A stretch of DNA of 20,465 nucleotides from positions 1-20,465 of the forward strand of contig DPHD01000034.1 in assembly GCA_003523085.1 (NCBI GenBank), given 5' to 3'. The translations under genes and the position numbers were made by a program. The DNA is from Oceanospirillaceae bacterium. Its GTDB lineage: Bacteria; Pseudomonadota; Gammaproteobacteria; Pseudomonadales; Balneatricaceae. The notes beneath the pieces are model-generated. The model was not told the DNA's origin and made no database searches. It was given only the letters and a program-made list of their open reading frames with translations. Shown piece after piece: positions 1 through 7,174 of this stretch; the stretch's first letter is position 1; each line of letters opens with the position of its first letter.

Positions 1-225
1 ATCACCCCCGAGTTGCCGAGCAACGATAATGAAAAATAGGCTAGACCAACCTTCTTAAAACCTGATCAGGATGAAGGCCTTAGAGGCCGTGTTGTCATAG
101 AGGAAAGAAGGTACGCGACAATCATTAGGGTCAGGGGATAGCAACCCCAATTAGAGACCGACTATACGTACGCACCGGCAAATATTTTTCAAATCGAGGC
201 TTGTAACGTTGGAGGAGTCCCTATA
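1..225. other. Leading stretch without a recognisable gene
   Basis: I see no supportable gene here. Frame 1 is open from the window edge to a TAG at 37-39 (reads ITPELPSNDNEK) and could be the tail of an upstream gene, but 12 residues cannot be identified. The rest has several inverted repeats: a 10-bp palindrome CCTGATCAGG at 61-70, a GGCCT/AGGCC hairpin at 76-88, an 8-bp pair ACCTTCTT (49-56) with AAGAAGGT (105-112), and a GGGG/CCCC hairpin near 136-150. They might fold as an RNA, but arms this short also occur by chance. Confidence 0.3.
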
Positions 226-361
226 CATCCTGACGAAAGTCAGGATGCCCAGATTGCGGCCTGCGCCACAATGACATAACTTAGAACGGCGTCATCCTGA
301 CGAAAGTCAGGATCCCAGTGGTTTTTGTGAGATTCCGGCATGCACCGGGATGACATAACTA
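226..361. repeat. Two direct copies of a palindromic intergenic repeat
   Basis: Copy one (226-281) and copy two (292-361) share the same plan. Each opens with a hairpin with arms ATCCTGAC and GTCAGGAT around a GAAA loop (a GNRA-type tetraloop), then has a GC-rich stretch of the form GC-N-TGC-N-CC, and closes with ATGACATAACT. The outer ends GTCAT and ATGAC are inverted, as in REP/BIME-like elements. The pair ends 4 bp from the stop codon of the minus-strand GGDEF-EAL gene, so it would lie at the 3' end of that mRNA. Related elements occur near 10664, 12080, 12565 and 19865. Confidence 0.8.
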
Positions 362-364
362 GGC

Positions 365-2698
365 TTACAACAAACCTTTGTCAAGCTGGTCCAGCCAATA
401 ATCCACGCTTTGCGGTCTGCCGTAATAATAGCCTTGTACTCGGGTGACGCCTGCTTCTTCTAGTAGACGCGCTTGGGCGAGTGTTTCTATGCCTTCGGCG
501 ATGATCTGAAAATCAAGCTCTTTGGACATGCTCACAAGGGCCTTGATAATCGCCAGACTGCGGGGGTTACCTTCCATTTGCACGATAAAGCTACGGTCAA
601 TTTTAACAAAGTCTGCAGGAATGTCGCGGATGCGATCCATGTTGGAGTGTTCCATGCCAAAATCGTCTAAAGCGATGCCAAAGCCATTGTTGCGTAGCAG
701 TGATACGTTACTTAATACCAGCTCTTGATCGTCTATGGTGGCTGTTTCTGGTAGCTCTAAGACTAAGCAGTTAGGGTTGGCATCAGAAAGGTCAAATTGG
801 CTGATCAAGTCGATGACAAATTCTGTCGAATGAATAAATGTGCTATCGGTATTAAATGCCAGATAGTAGTTGGGATTACGGCTCATGAGGCTCATGAGAA
901 TAGGCACAATTTGCGTCAATGAGTTTTCTTTAAAACTTGGGTAAACCGGTGGTGATAGGGCGATGTCTAAAAAACTGCCTGGCGCCAATATGCTGCCGTC
1001 GGATCGATGCCAGCGCATTAGGGTTTCAAAACCTACCGCCTTGTGGGTTTTGTTGTCGCAAATGGGCTGTATGTAAAATTGGAATTCGTTGTTGGCTAAG
1101 CCTGCAAGTATGGCGTCTAGCTTGGGGGAATTTTTGTTTTTTTGCCACTGGCTGACAAATAAAGCATCGGCTAAGGCGGTGCTGTTCTTGCCTTTGCCCT
1201 TGGCTTGGTAAAGGGCAGCGTCGGCTAAGCTCATGGCATCTTTGAGCTGAGAATCAACGGGCAAAGCGGCAACACCTATGCTGACACTACGGCTAATGTT
1301 AGTGCCTACAATAGTGATGTTGGTTTGGCTAAGGCCATATCTAAGGCGCTCGGCTAGTATTTGTGCTTCAAAGATGTCTTTGTTTTCTAGGGCGATACAA
1401 AACTCTTCGCCGCCTAAACGAGCGGCAAATCCGTGCTGCTGGGCGCTTTGTTGCATCACCTTGGCACAGGCTTTGAGTAGCTGGTCTCCGGCATGATGAC
1501 CGTAGACGTCGTTAACACTTTTAAAGTTGTCTAGGTCGATCATAAGCAAGCTGTAGGGCGTGTTTCGAGTGTCATCGGCCAGTAAGTTGGAGAAATATCG
1601 CCGTGACTTGAGCCCGGTGAGCTCGTCTACCTCTACCAGTTGTTTGTAGGTTTGTTTTTGAAATTCTAGTGATTGGGTTAAGCTTTGAAGACGATCATTT
1701 TTTTGTTCTAAATCACTATAAGCATGGCTAATTTGTTGGTTCTTATCCTTCAGTTCAAGGCGTAAGGCATCGACATCGGGTGAGGCCATAGTGAGGCCTA
1801 CTGTGCCAGATTTGGACAATATTAGCTTGTAGGGTTCGCCATTTTTGGCGGCAGCAATAAAACCGTCACGCATGAGGCCTATCAAGCCCATTATAAAAAT
1901 TAGAATGGCGTAATCGAGTTGTTCTGCATCTCTAATTAGCGGTTCGCCATCGGTCATAATGAAGGGTGAGAAAAGTGCCGCAATCAGCCCAGGTATTGCC
2001 ACCCCCTGCAAGCCGGTAAAATAAATCGATATGCCAATGATTAGGCTTAAAGGTAAAAAGTTGTGCGGGTATAAATACAATAGGCCCAGATGAACGATGA
2101 CTGCAAGTATCGCTAATGGCGAGTTTTTGGGCAGCGTTAAGCCTCGCTTGTACCACTGTAAGACTAAGAACATCATGTTGCCGGTGGCGGCAAATTCAAG
2201 TAAATGCAGGTGTTTAAATAGAAAGTCAGTATCGGTCACTTGCTCGAGTGTGACGCTGTCTAGGCTCATCCAATGTTGCAGTAATAAGATACAAGCATAG
2301 ACCAGCATAATGGGCAGTAACCCTGGCAGGTATGAGCCAAAGTAGCCGGTGAAGTCTGACGGGGTCCATAATTTGCCAAGTATTTTCGCCGGCAGTGCCA
2401 TACACACACTACCGACTAAGTAAGTGGCAATGAGAGGCCAATTGTTAGCCCCCGTTACAGGCAGTAATTGCCAGACTAAGTGGCAACCAATTAAGGCAAG
2501 TGCAACACCCAACCAGTGTTTTATGGGTGCCACGTATAATGCCGCGCTAAAACACGCGATCACCCAGGTAGTGTCGTGGGTTTGAGTGGTATGGTTAAGC
2601 AAAATGGTGTAACCGTTGACTATGGCCACTAGTGCAAATACCCACACATAACCAAATATGTATGGGCGGTCCATGATAAATGCGCGTAGCTGCTTCAT
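365..2698 (-). CDS. Membrane GGDEF-EAL protein (c-di-GMP synthesis/turnover)
   Basis: This 777-residue protein belongs to the enzymes that make and break cyclic di-GMP. Residues 1-282 hold about eight hydrophobic membrane segments, resembling a MASE1-type sensor. Residues 310-355 are charged and coiled-coil-like. A GGDEF domain follows (about 355-515), with DELTGLKSRR at 358-367 and an intact GGEEF at 429-433. No RxxD inhibitory site is visible just before it. The EAL domain (about 525-777) reads ETL at 558-560, but the expected acidic and polar residues are present: N616, E651 in LELPE, DDFG at 678-681, K699 and the AEGIET motif at 734-739. Loop 6 reads DDFGMEHSN rather than DDFGTGYS. Both activities are therefore possible. 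The gene lies 35 bp downstream of fabV on the same strand with no clear ribosome site, so it may be co-transcribed with fabV. The sensed signal is unknown. Confidence 0.92.
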   Translation of the reverse strand: MKQLRAFIMDRPYIFGYVWVFALVAIVNGYTILLNHTTQTHDTTWVIACFSAALYVAPIKHWLGVALALIGCHLVWQLLPVTGANNWPLIATYLVGSVCMALPAKILGKLWTPSDFTGYFGSYLPGLLPIMLVYACILLLQHWMSLDSVTLEQVTDTDFLFKHLHLLEFAATGNMMFLVLQWYKRGLTLPKNSPLAILAVIVHLGLLYLYPHNFLPLSLIIGISIYFTGLQGVAIPGLIAALFSPFIMTDGEPLIRDAEQLDYAILIFIMGLIGLMRDGFIAAAKNGEPYKLILSKSGTVGLTMASPDVDALRLELKDKNQQISHAYSDLEQKNDRLQSLTQSLEFQKQTYKQLVEVDELTGLKSRRYFSNLLADDTRNTPYSLLMIDLDNFKSVNDVYGHHAGDQLLKACAKVMQQSAQQHGFAARLGGEEFCIALENKDIFEAQILAERLRYGLSQTNITIVGTNISRSVSIGVAALPVDSQLKDAMSLADAALYQAKGKGKNSTALADALFVSQWQKNKNSPKLDAILAGLANNEFQFYIQPICDNKTHKAVGFETLMRWHRSDGSILAPGSFLDIALSPPVYPSFKENSLTQIVPILMSLMSRNPNYYLAFNTDSTFIHSTEFVIDLISQFDLSDANPNCLVLELPETATIDDQELVLSNVSLLRNNGFGIALDDFGMEHSNMDRIRDIPADFVKIDRSFIVQMEGNPRSLAIIKALVSMSKELDFQIIAEGIETLAQARLLEEAGVTRVQGYYYGRPQSVDYWLDQLDKGLL

Positions 2699-2733
2699 CG
2701 GGGTGTGGCCATGTTACGGTTTCATTGAGTCAA

Positions 2734-3930
2734 TTAGGCGCTAATTAGGCTCTCAATGTTAACCACTGGGTTAACGTCAGCATCGTAGTCTACGCCGTCG
2801 AGACCAAACCCAAACAAACGTAAAAACTCATCTTTGTAGCCTTGCATGTCGCTTACTTCGAATAGGTTTTCATCGGTAATGTTAGCCCATATTTTTTCCA
2901 CTGCAGACTGTACATGGGGTTCTATTTCTTTGTAGTCTGCACGTAAGCGGCCTTCTTCGTCTTGGTATGGTTTGGTACCGTACAGACTCTCGCGGAACAA
3001 TAGGTCGATTTGCTCAATGCAGCCTTCGTGAGTGCCTTCTTGTTTCATTACTTTAAACAATAAACCAAGGTATAGCGGCATCACAGGAATGGCAGCACTG
3101 GCCTGGGTCACCACTGCTTTGAGTACCGATACGCGGGCATCGCCTTTGATACGTTGCATTTGCTCGCGAATACCCACTACTTTGAGGTCTAGGTCTTTTT
3201 TGGCTTGGCCAATGGTGCCGTCCCAATAAATATCGCGTGTTACTTGTTCGCCTACATAGGTGTATGCCGTGGTCTTGCAGCCTGGTGCCAATACACCTGC
3301 ATCGCTGAGTGCCGAAATCCACATTTGCCAATCTTCACCACCCATTACCGCCACGGTGTTATCAATTTCTTCTTGGTTGGCTTGGCCTATGGCAAATTCT
3401 TTAATAATGCCTTTGTCGGTATCCACGCCTTGCTGAATCACGTCTTTGCCAATGGGCTTGAGCGTGGACATATGGACTTCGCCGGTTTTGGGGTGCTGGC
3501 GACGAGGGGATGCAAGGCTGTAGACCACGAGATCAACTTGGCCTAGGTCGGCTTTGATGGTGTCGACGGTCAGTTGTTTAACTGCGTCTGAAAAGGCATC
3601 ACCGTTAATGCTCTTGGCATAAAGGCCTTTAGCTTGTGCTGCATCATGGAAGGCTGCAGAGTTATACCAGCCGGCCGTACCCGGTTTCTTTTCGGTGCCT
3701 TCTTTTTCAAAAAATAAACCTAAGGTAGCGGCGTCGCTGGCAAAGGCCGAGGTAATGCGCGAGGCTAAGCCGTAGCCGGTGGACGCACCAATAACCAACA
3801 CTTTTTTAGGGCCATTAGCTAAGCTGCCGTTGGACTGCACATAGTCAATTTGGCTTTGAACGTTAGCGGCGCAGCCGGTCGGGTGGGTGGTGATACACAT
3901 AAAGCCGCGAACACGAGGTTTGATAACCAT
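2734..3930 (-). CDS. fabV: Enoyl-ACP reductase FabV
   Basis: FabV catalyses the last, NADH-dependent step of each fatty-acid elongation cycle, reducing trans-2-enoyl-ACP in the cytoplasm. The 398-residue length is normal for the family. The sequence shows a Rossmann nucleotide site VLVIGASTGYG at 44-54 and the FabV signature Tyr-(X8)-Lys, with Y235 and K244 followed by K245. It also has the conserved start MVIKPRVRGF and the SPRR segment near 141. FabV enzymes are known to be poorly inhibited by triclosan compared with FabI. The ATG at 3930 is preceded by AAGGA at a normal distance on the minus strand. A TATAAT box (3987-3992, minus) may be its -10 element. The gene runs divergently from tRNA-Val. 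Confidence 0.97.
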   Translation of the reverse strand: MVIKPRVRGFMCITTHPTGCAANVQSQIDYVQSNGSLANGPKKVLVIGASTGYGLASRITSAFASDAATLGLFFEKEGTEKKPGTAGWYNSAAFHDAAQAKGLYAKSINGDAFSDAVKQLTVDTIKADLGQVDLVVYSLASPRRQHPKTGEVHMSTLKPIGKDVIQQGVDTDKGIIKEFAIGQANQEEIDNTVAVMGGEDWQMWISALSDAGVLAPGCKTTAYTYVGEQVTRDIYWDGTIGQAKKDLDLKVVGIREQMQRIKGDARVSVLKAVVTQASAAIPVMPLYLGLLFKVMKQEGTHEGCIEQIDLLFRESLYGTKPYQDEEGRLRADYKEIEPHVQSAVEKIWANITDENLFEVSDMQGYKDEFLRLFGFGLDGVDYDADVNPVVNIESLISA

Positions 3931-3986
3931 GAAGGAATCCTTTACAAATGAGGCTTAAAATTGCCCAGTGGAAAAATTAACGGCTT

Positions 3987-3992
3987 ATTATA
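3987..3992 (-). promoter_or_regulatory. Candidate -10 box for fabV
   Basis: The minus strand reads TATAAT here, 57 bp before the fabV start codon. The matching -35 region (CTGATT at 17-bp spacing) is poor, so an activator may be needed. A 17-bp palindrome at 4033-4049 lies about 45 bp farther upstream. Confidence 0.45.
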
Positions 3993-4032
3993 GCTTGCCA
4001 TGGCGCAATAATCAGCTTGCTAAAAAATCTTA

Positions 4033-4049
4033 ATTAATCATTGATTAAT
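4033..4049. promoter_or_regulatory. 17-bp perfect palindrome between fabV and tRNA-Val
   Basis: ATTAATCA-T-TGATTAAT is a perfect inverted repeat around a single central base. It covers the -35 element of the tRNA-Val promoter and lies upstream of the candidate fabV promoter. It has the form of a dimeric repressor or activator site, but I do not recognise the regulator. Its AT-richness raises the chance of coincidence. Confidence 0.4.
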
Positions 4050-4068
4050 GGTGTTATTACCTTATAAT
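4041..4068 (+). promoter_or_regulatory. Promoter of tRNA-Val
   Basis: TTGATT at 4041-4046 and a perfect TATAAT at 4063-4068 are separated by 16 bp, a good sigma-70 match. The start would fall near 4075, about 43 bp before the mature tRNA, leaving a short 5' leader for RNase P to remove. The bases just after the -10 (ACGCGC) are GC-rich, as in many stringently controlled tRNA promoters. Confidence 0.7.
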
Positions 4069-4117
4069 ACGCGCACTGATTTAGCAGAGAGATTAAGCCT
4101 CTGCAAACGGATCATGT

Positions 4118-4193
4118 GGGTGATTAGCTCAGTTGGGAGAGCATCTGCTTTACACGCAGAGGGTCGGCGGTTCGAACCCGTCATCACCCACCA
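4118..4193 (+). tRNA. tRNA-Val (anticodon TAC)
   Basis: This is a complete 76-base cloverleaf. The acceptor stem GGGTGAT pairs with ATCACCC, and the D arm contains AGCTCAGTTGGGAGAGC. The anticodon stem TCTGC/GCAGA closes the loop TTTACAC, with anticodon TAC for valine codons GUA and GUG. The T arm is GGCGG TTCGAAC CCGTC-like. The CCA end is encoded at 4191-4193. It stands alone with its own promoter and terminator rather than in a tRNA cluster. Confidence 0.97.
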
Positions 4194-4202
4194 CTTATTC
4201 TG

Positions 4203-4235
4203 AAAAAGGCGACTGTTATAGGTCGCCTTTTTTTT
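4203..4235 (+). terminator. Rho-independent terminator of tRNA-Val
   Basis: AAAAAGGCGAC (4203-4213) pairs with GTCGCCTTTTT (4222-4232) around an 8-base loop, followed by more T residues. It begins 10 bases after the tRNA CCA end. Confidence 0.9.
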
Positions 4236-4315
4236 GCCTCAATTTTGTCTTTGTTGAATTAGACTTTGGTATAGCCTTGGCGTATATTGCCCCGCAATAA
4301 TAATTATAATGTTGA

Positions 4316-5332
4316 GGTCGGGTAGAAAAAGCGGGCGTACGGGAGCAAATACGCTTTAACTCGCCTTGCCGAAATGTCACCTATGACGCTGCCACAGAAC
4401 TGTTCTCAGTAACGGTGCATGACCACACCAAAGACACGATTTACACCGAATTATTTGATCATGTGGTGGTGGCTACGGGGCACTTCTCAACACCCAACGT
4501 ACCTTGGTATCCGGGTTTTGACAGCTTCGGTGGCCGCGTACTCCATGCCCACGACTTCCGTGATGCGCTGGAGTTTAAGGGCAAAGATGTGTTGTTTATG
4601 GGCAGTAGTTATTCGGCTGAAGACATCGCTTCTCAGTGTTACAAATACGGCGCTAAATCTATTACTCTAAGTAGCCGCTCCGATGGCTTAAAATTTCATT
4701 GGCCAGACAATTTTGAGCGTCGGGTTGGTGTCGATCATGTAGCGGGTAATACCGTAACCTTTACCGATGGCAGTACCAAGCAGGTGGATGCCATTATTTT
4801 GTGTACTGGCTACAAACACTTCTTCCCGTTCATGGCCGATGACTTGCGTTTAGAATGTGAAAATCGTTTGTGGGTGCAGCCTTTGTACAAAGGTGTGTTG
4901 TGGATTGATAATCCAAAGTTGGTTTATTTGGGTATGCAAGATCAGTTTTATACCTTCAACATGTTCGATGCACAGGCATGGTATGCGCGTGATGTGATTA
5001 TGGGGCGTATTGAAGCTCCAAATAAGGCCGCGATGCAAACTGATAGTGACGCTTGGCTGGCGCGCGAAGAAAAACTAGAAACTGACTCGGATATGATTTG
5101 GTACCAGGGGGACTATACGCAAGACCTTATTGATGCCACGGACTACCCTAATTTTGATATTGCTGGCGTAAACCGAACCTTTGAGGAGTGGGAGGGCCAT
5201 AAGCATAACGACATTATGGGGTTCCGTAATAAGTCTTTTAAGTCTCTGATTTCGGGAACTCAATCTCCACCTCACCATACACCTTGGTTAGACGCGTTGG
5301 ACGACTCCCTTGAGTCATATTTAGATAATTAG
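4316..5332 (+). pseudogene. tmm: Trimethylamine monooxygenase, 5'-truncated
   Basis: The intact enzyme is a flavin-containing monooxygenase of about 450 residues that oxidises trimethylamine to its N-oxide using NADPH and FAD. Here homology begins abruptly at 4316 with GRVEKAGVREQIRF, which by recall of the family sits near residue 115-120. It then runs to the normal C-terminus (HHTPWLDALDDSLESYL). A TGA lies at 4313-4315, just before the homology, and the remaining 80 bp back to the tRNA terminator encode none of the missing N-terminus. The FAD GxGxxG site is therefore gone. The FMO segment GGRVLHAHDF, the NADPH site GSSYSAED and LCTGYKHFF remain. A GTG at 4415 could start a 305-residue product but has no ribosome site and would lack FAD binding. 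I see no internal stop or frameshift, so the loss looks recent. Confidence 0.87.
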
Positions 5333-5353
5333 GCCTCGTAACCCGGGGTGTTG

Positions 5354-5380
5354 AAAAAAGAGGGCGTGGCCCTCTTTTTT
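5354..5380 (+). terminator. Rho-independent terminator after tmm remnant
   Basis: A perfect 12-bp stem, AAAAAAGAGGGC (5354-5365) with GCCCTCTTTTTT (5369-5380), closes a 3-base loop. The A-tract/T-tract symmetry means it could also work on the minus strand. It begins 21 bp after the tmm stop and separates tmm from the sox operon. Confidence 0.88.
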
Positions 5381-5473
5381 GTATTTGAGCGAAATGGATG
5401 AGAGGGGAATGGTGTGGGTTTAGGGCTTTACGACCTGCTGTTATCGCCAAAAAGTCGAATATATCCTGTTTTT

Positions 5474-5512
5474 TGTCGTTTTGCGCTCAAAAACGACACA
5501 AGGTGTCGATTT
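5474..5512. promoter_or_regulatory. Overlapping palindromes and direct repeat upstream of soxB
   Basis: TGTCGTTTT (5474-5482) and AAAACGACA (5490-5498) form a perfect 9-bp inverted repeat with a 7-base centre. CGACAC (5494-5499) and GTGTCG (5503-5508) form a second one with a 3-base centre, sharing CGACA. TGTCGTTTT and TGTCGATTT (5504-5512) are also direct repeats 30 bp apart, about three helical turns. The site is 130-170 bp before soxB. AraC-type activators are known to control sarcosine and glycine betaine catabolism in pseudomonads and often bind direct repeats, so an operator for such a regulator is my inference. The rest of 5381-5642 holds no gene. Confidence 0.6.
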
Positions 5513-5544
5513 ATCCTTCTACCCCCTAGGCCAATTATTTTACT

Positions 5545-5573
5545 TTTTCAACACTAGATAAAGTACCTATTTT
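5545..5573 (+). promoter_or_regulatory. Weak candidate promoter for soxBDAG
   Basis: TTTTCA (5545-5550) and TATTTT (5568-5573) have 17-bp spacing and lie just downstream of the palindromic cluster. Both hexamers are imperfect, as expected for an activator-dependent promoter. The leader to soxB would be about 65 bases. Other placements in this AT-rich stretch are possible. Confidence 0.3.
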
Positions 5574-5642
5574 GCATGATCATACTTTATTATTTCTGCC
5601 AACCAGCCACCTGTGGCTACAACAATAATAGCGGAGGCACAC

Positions 5643-6899
5643 ATGGGCCAATATAACGCCCTGAACATCGCTTGGAACGCTCTGCGAGGCCATAAAAATT
5701 GGCAGCGTGCGTGGCGTGATCCAGAACCAAAATCCAACTATGACGTGATTATCATTGGTGGTGGTGGCCACGGCCTTGCTACAGCCTACTACTTGGCTAA
5801 AAACCACGGTATTACCAACGTCGCGGTGCTTGAAAAAGGCTGGATTGGTGGTGGTAACGTGGGTCGTAACACTACTATTGTACGTTCTAACTATTTATTA
5901 GATGGCAACGCGCCATTCTATGAGCATGGTATGAACCTGTGGCGCGACATGGCGCAAGACTTAAACTACAACGTTATGTTTTCGCCTCGTGGTGTAATGA
6001 ACATTGCCCATACTAAGTCGCAATACGATACCTTTGCACGTCGTGCTAACACCATGCGCCTGAACGGCATTCAAGCCGAACTACTAAGCCGTGAAGAAGT
6101 GCTAGAACGCGAACCTATTATTGATGGCAGTGCCGATACGCGTTTCCCTGTGTGGGGCGGTATTTTACAGCCAGACGCCGGTAACGCTCGCCATGATGCC
6201 GTAGCTTGGGGTTATGCCCGTGCCGCCGACCAGTTGGGCGTAGACATTATTCAAAACTGTGAAGTAATCGACTTTATTAAGCAAGGTGAGCGCATTATTG
6301 GTGTTAAAACCAGTCGTGGTGACATCCATGCAGAAAAAGTAGGTATGGCCGTTGCTGGTTCTTCTAGCCGTTTGGCAGAGAAGTTGGACTTGCGCCTACC
6401 GATTGAAAGCCATGTATTACAAGCCTTTGTAACCGAACCCTACAAGCCACTCATTAATGGTGTGGTGACCTTTGGTGCGGGCCACTTTTATGTGTCTCAG
6501 TCAGACAAAGGCGGTGTGGTATTTGGTGGTGACATCGACGGCTACAACACTTACGCTCAACGCGGTAATTTACCCGTGTTTGAAGACGTCATTGCCGGTG
6601 GTTTAACCATGATGCCGTGTTTGTCGCGCCTTAAGTTGCTACGTAACTGGGGCGGTGTGATGGACATGTCAATGGACGGTTCACCTATTATTGACGTTGG
6701 CCCAATTGACGGTTTATACCTCAACACGGGTTGGTGTTACGGTGGCTTTAAGGCCACTCCTGCCTCGGGTTATTGTTTTGCGCATACCATTGCCAATGAC
6801 GAAGCCCACGAACTTAACAAAGCTTATACCTTAGATCGTTTTGCCAAAGGCTACACGATTGATGAAAAGGGTATGGGTCCATATCCGAAGGCGCACTAA
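5643..6899 (+). CDS. soxB: Sarcosine oxidase beta subunit
   Basis: SoxB carries the demethylation site of heterotetrameric sarcosine oxidase, which oxidises sarcosine to glycine with O2 and passes a one-carbon unit to tetrahydrofolate. The protein has 418 residues. A dinucleotide site YDVIIIGGGGHGLATAYY spans 33-50. H184 in NARHDAVAWG corresponds by position to the histidine that covalently binds FMN in characterised enzymes (an assignment from recall). The C-terminal motif CYGGFKATPASGY is typical of DAO-fold oxidases. I chose ATG 5643 because GGAGG at 5633-5637 sits 5 bases before it and the protein then begins like other SoxB proteins; an in-frame GTG at 5613 has no ribosome site. It is the first gene of soxBDAG, 2 bp before soxD. 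Confidence 0.97.
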   Translation: MGQYNALNIAWNALRGHKNWQRAWRDPEPKSNYDVIIIGGGGHGLATAYYLAKNHGITNVAVLEKGWIGGGNVGRNTTIVRSNYLLDGNAPFYEHGMNLWRDMAQDLNYNVMFSPRGVMNIAHTKSQYDTFARRANTMRLNGIQAELLSREEVLEREPIIDGSADTRFPVWGGILQPDAGNARHDAVAWGYARAADQLGVDIIQNCEVIDFIKQGERIIGVKTSRGDIHAEKVGMAVAGSSSRLAEKLDLRLPIESHVLQAFVTEPYKPLINGVVTFGAGHFYVSQSDKGGVVFGGDIDGYNTYAQRGNLPVFEDVIAGGLTMMPCLSRLKLLRNWGGVMDMSMDGSPIIDVGPIDGLYLNTGWCYGGFKATPASGYCFAHTIANDEAHELNKAYTLDRFAKGYTIDEKGMGPYPKAH

Positions 6900-6901
6900 T
6901 T

Positions 6902-7174
6902 ATGATACGAATTAATTGCCCCTATTGTGGTGAACGCGAACACAGTGAATTCACTTACGGTGAAGACGCGACTCGTACCACACCAGACAATGACGCTCCG
7001 ATGGAGCAGTGGAACAAGTTTGTTTACGAGCGGGATAACCCCGCGGGTGAACACATTGAATATTGGCACCATGCGTTTGGTTGCAGAGCTTGGTTAAAAG
7101 TTCAGCGCAACACTATAACGCACGACATTTCTTGGGTGGGTTTACCCCATGAAAATCCGGAGGCTGCATCATGA
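6902..7174 (+). CDS. soxD: Sarcosine oxidase delta subunit
   Basis: SoxD is the small zinc-binding subunit of heterotetrameric sarcosine oxidase and has a structural role on the alpha subunit. The 90 residues include C6 and C9 (INCPYCGERE) near the N-terminus, and H56 or H57 with C61 (YWHHAFGC) later. Together these match the Cys3His zinc site of the family. Length and the C-terminal segment VQRNTITHDI are typical. The start lies 2 bp after soxB, and the stop overlaps the soxA start as ATGA, so translation is probably coupled across all three genes. Confidence 0.96.
   Translation: MIRINCPYCGEREHSEFTYGEDATRTTPDNDAPMEQWNKFVYERDNPAGEHIEYWHHAFGCRAWLKVQRNTITHDISWVGLPHENPEAAS

Noticed and set aside
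9..58. Minus-strand frame reading FKKVGLAYFSLSLLGNSGV, like a signal peptide, running off the left edge
   Set aside because: A stop lies a few codons upstream on that strand and there is no ATG, GTG or ribosome site, so no start can be supported.
57..90. Resemblance to a TPP riboswitch (ACCTGATC...GGAT)
   Set aside because: The CTGAGA box and the GCGNAGGGA closing segment are missing, and no thiamine gene follows on the plus strand.
4415..5332. Treating the tmm remnant as a complete 305-residue monooxygenase starting at GTG 4415
   Set aside because: Homology clearly continues upstream of the GTG to 4316, the FAD-binding N-terminus is absent, and no ribosome site precedes the GTG.
5613..5642. 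Longer soxB start at GTG 5613
   Set aside because: It has no ribosome site and adds residues not seen in SoxB proteins; GGAGG at 5633-5637 points to ATG 5643.
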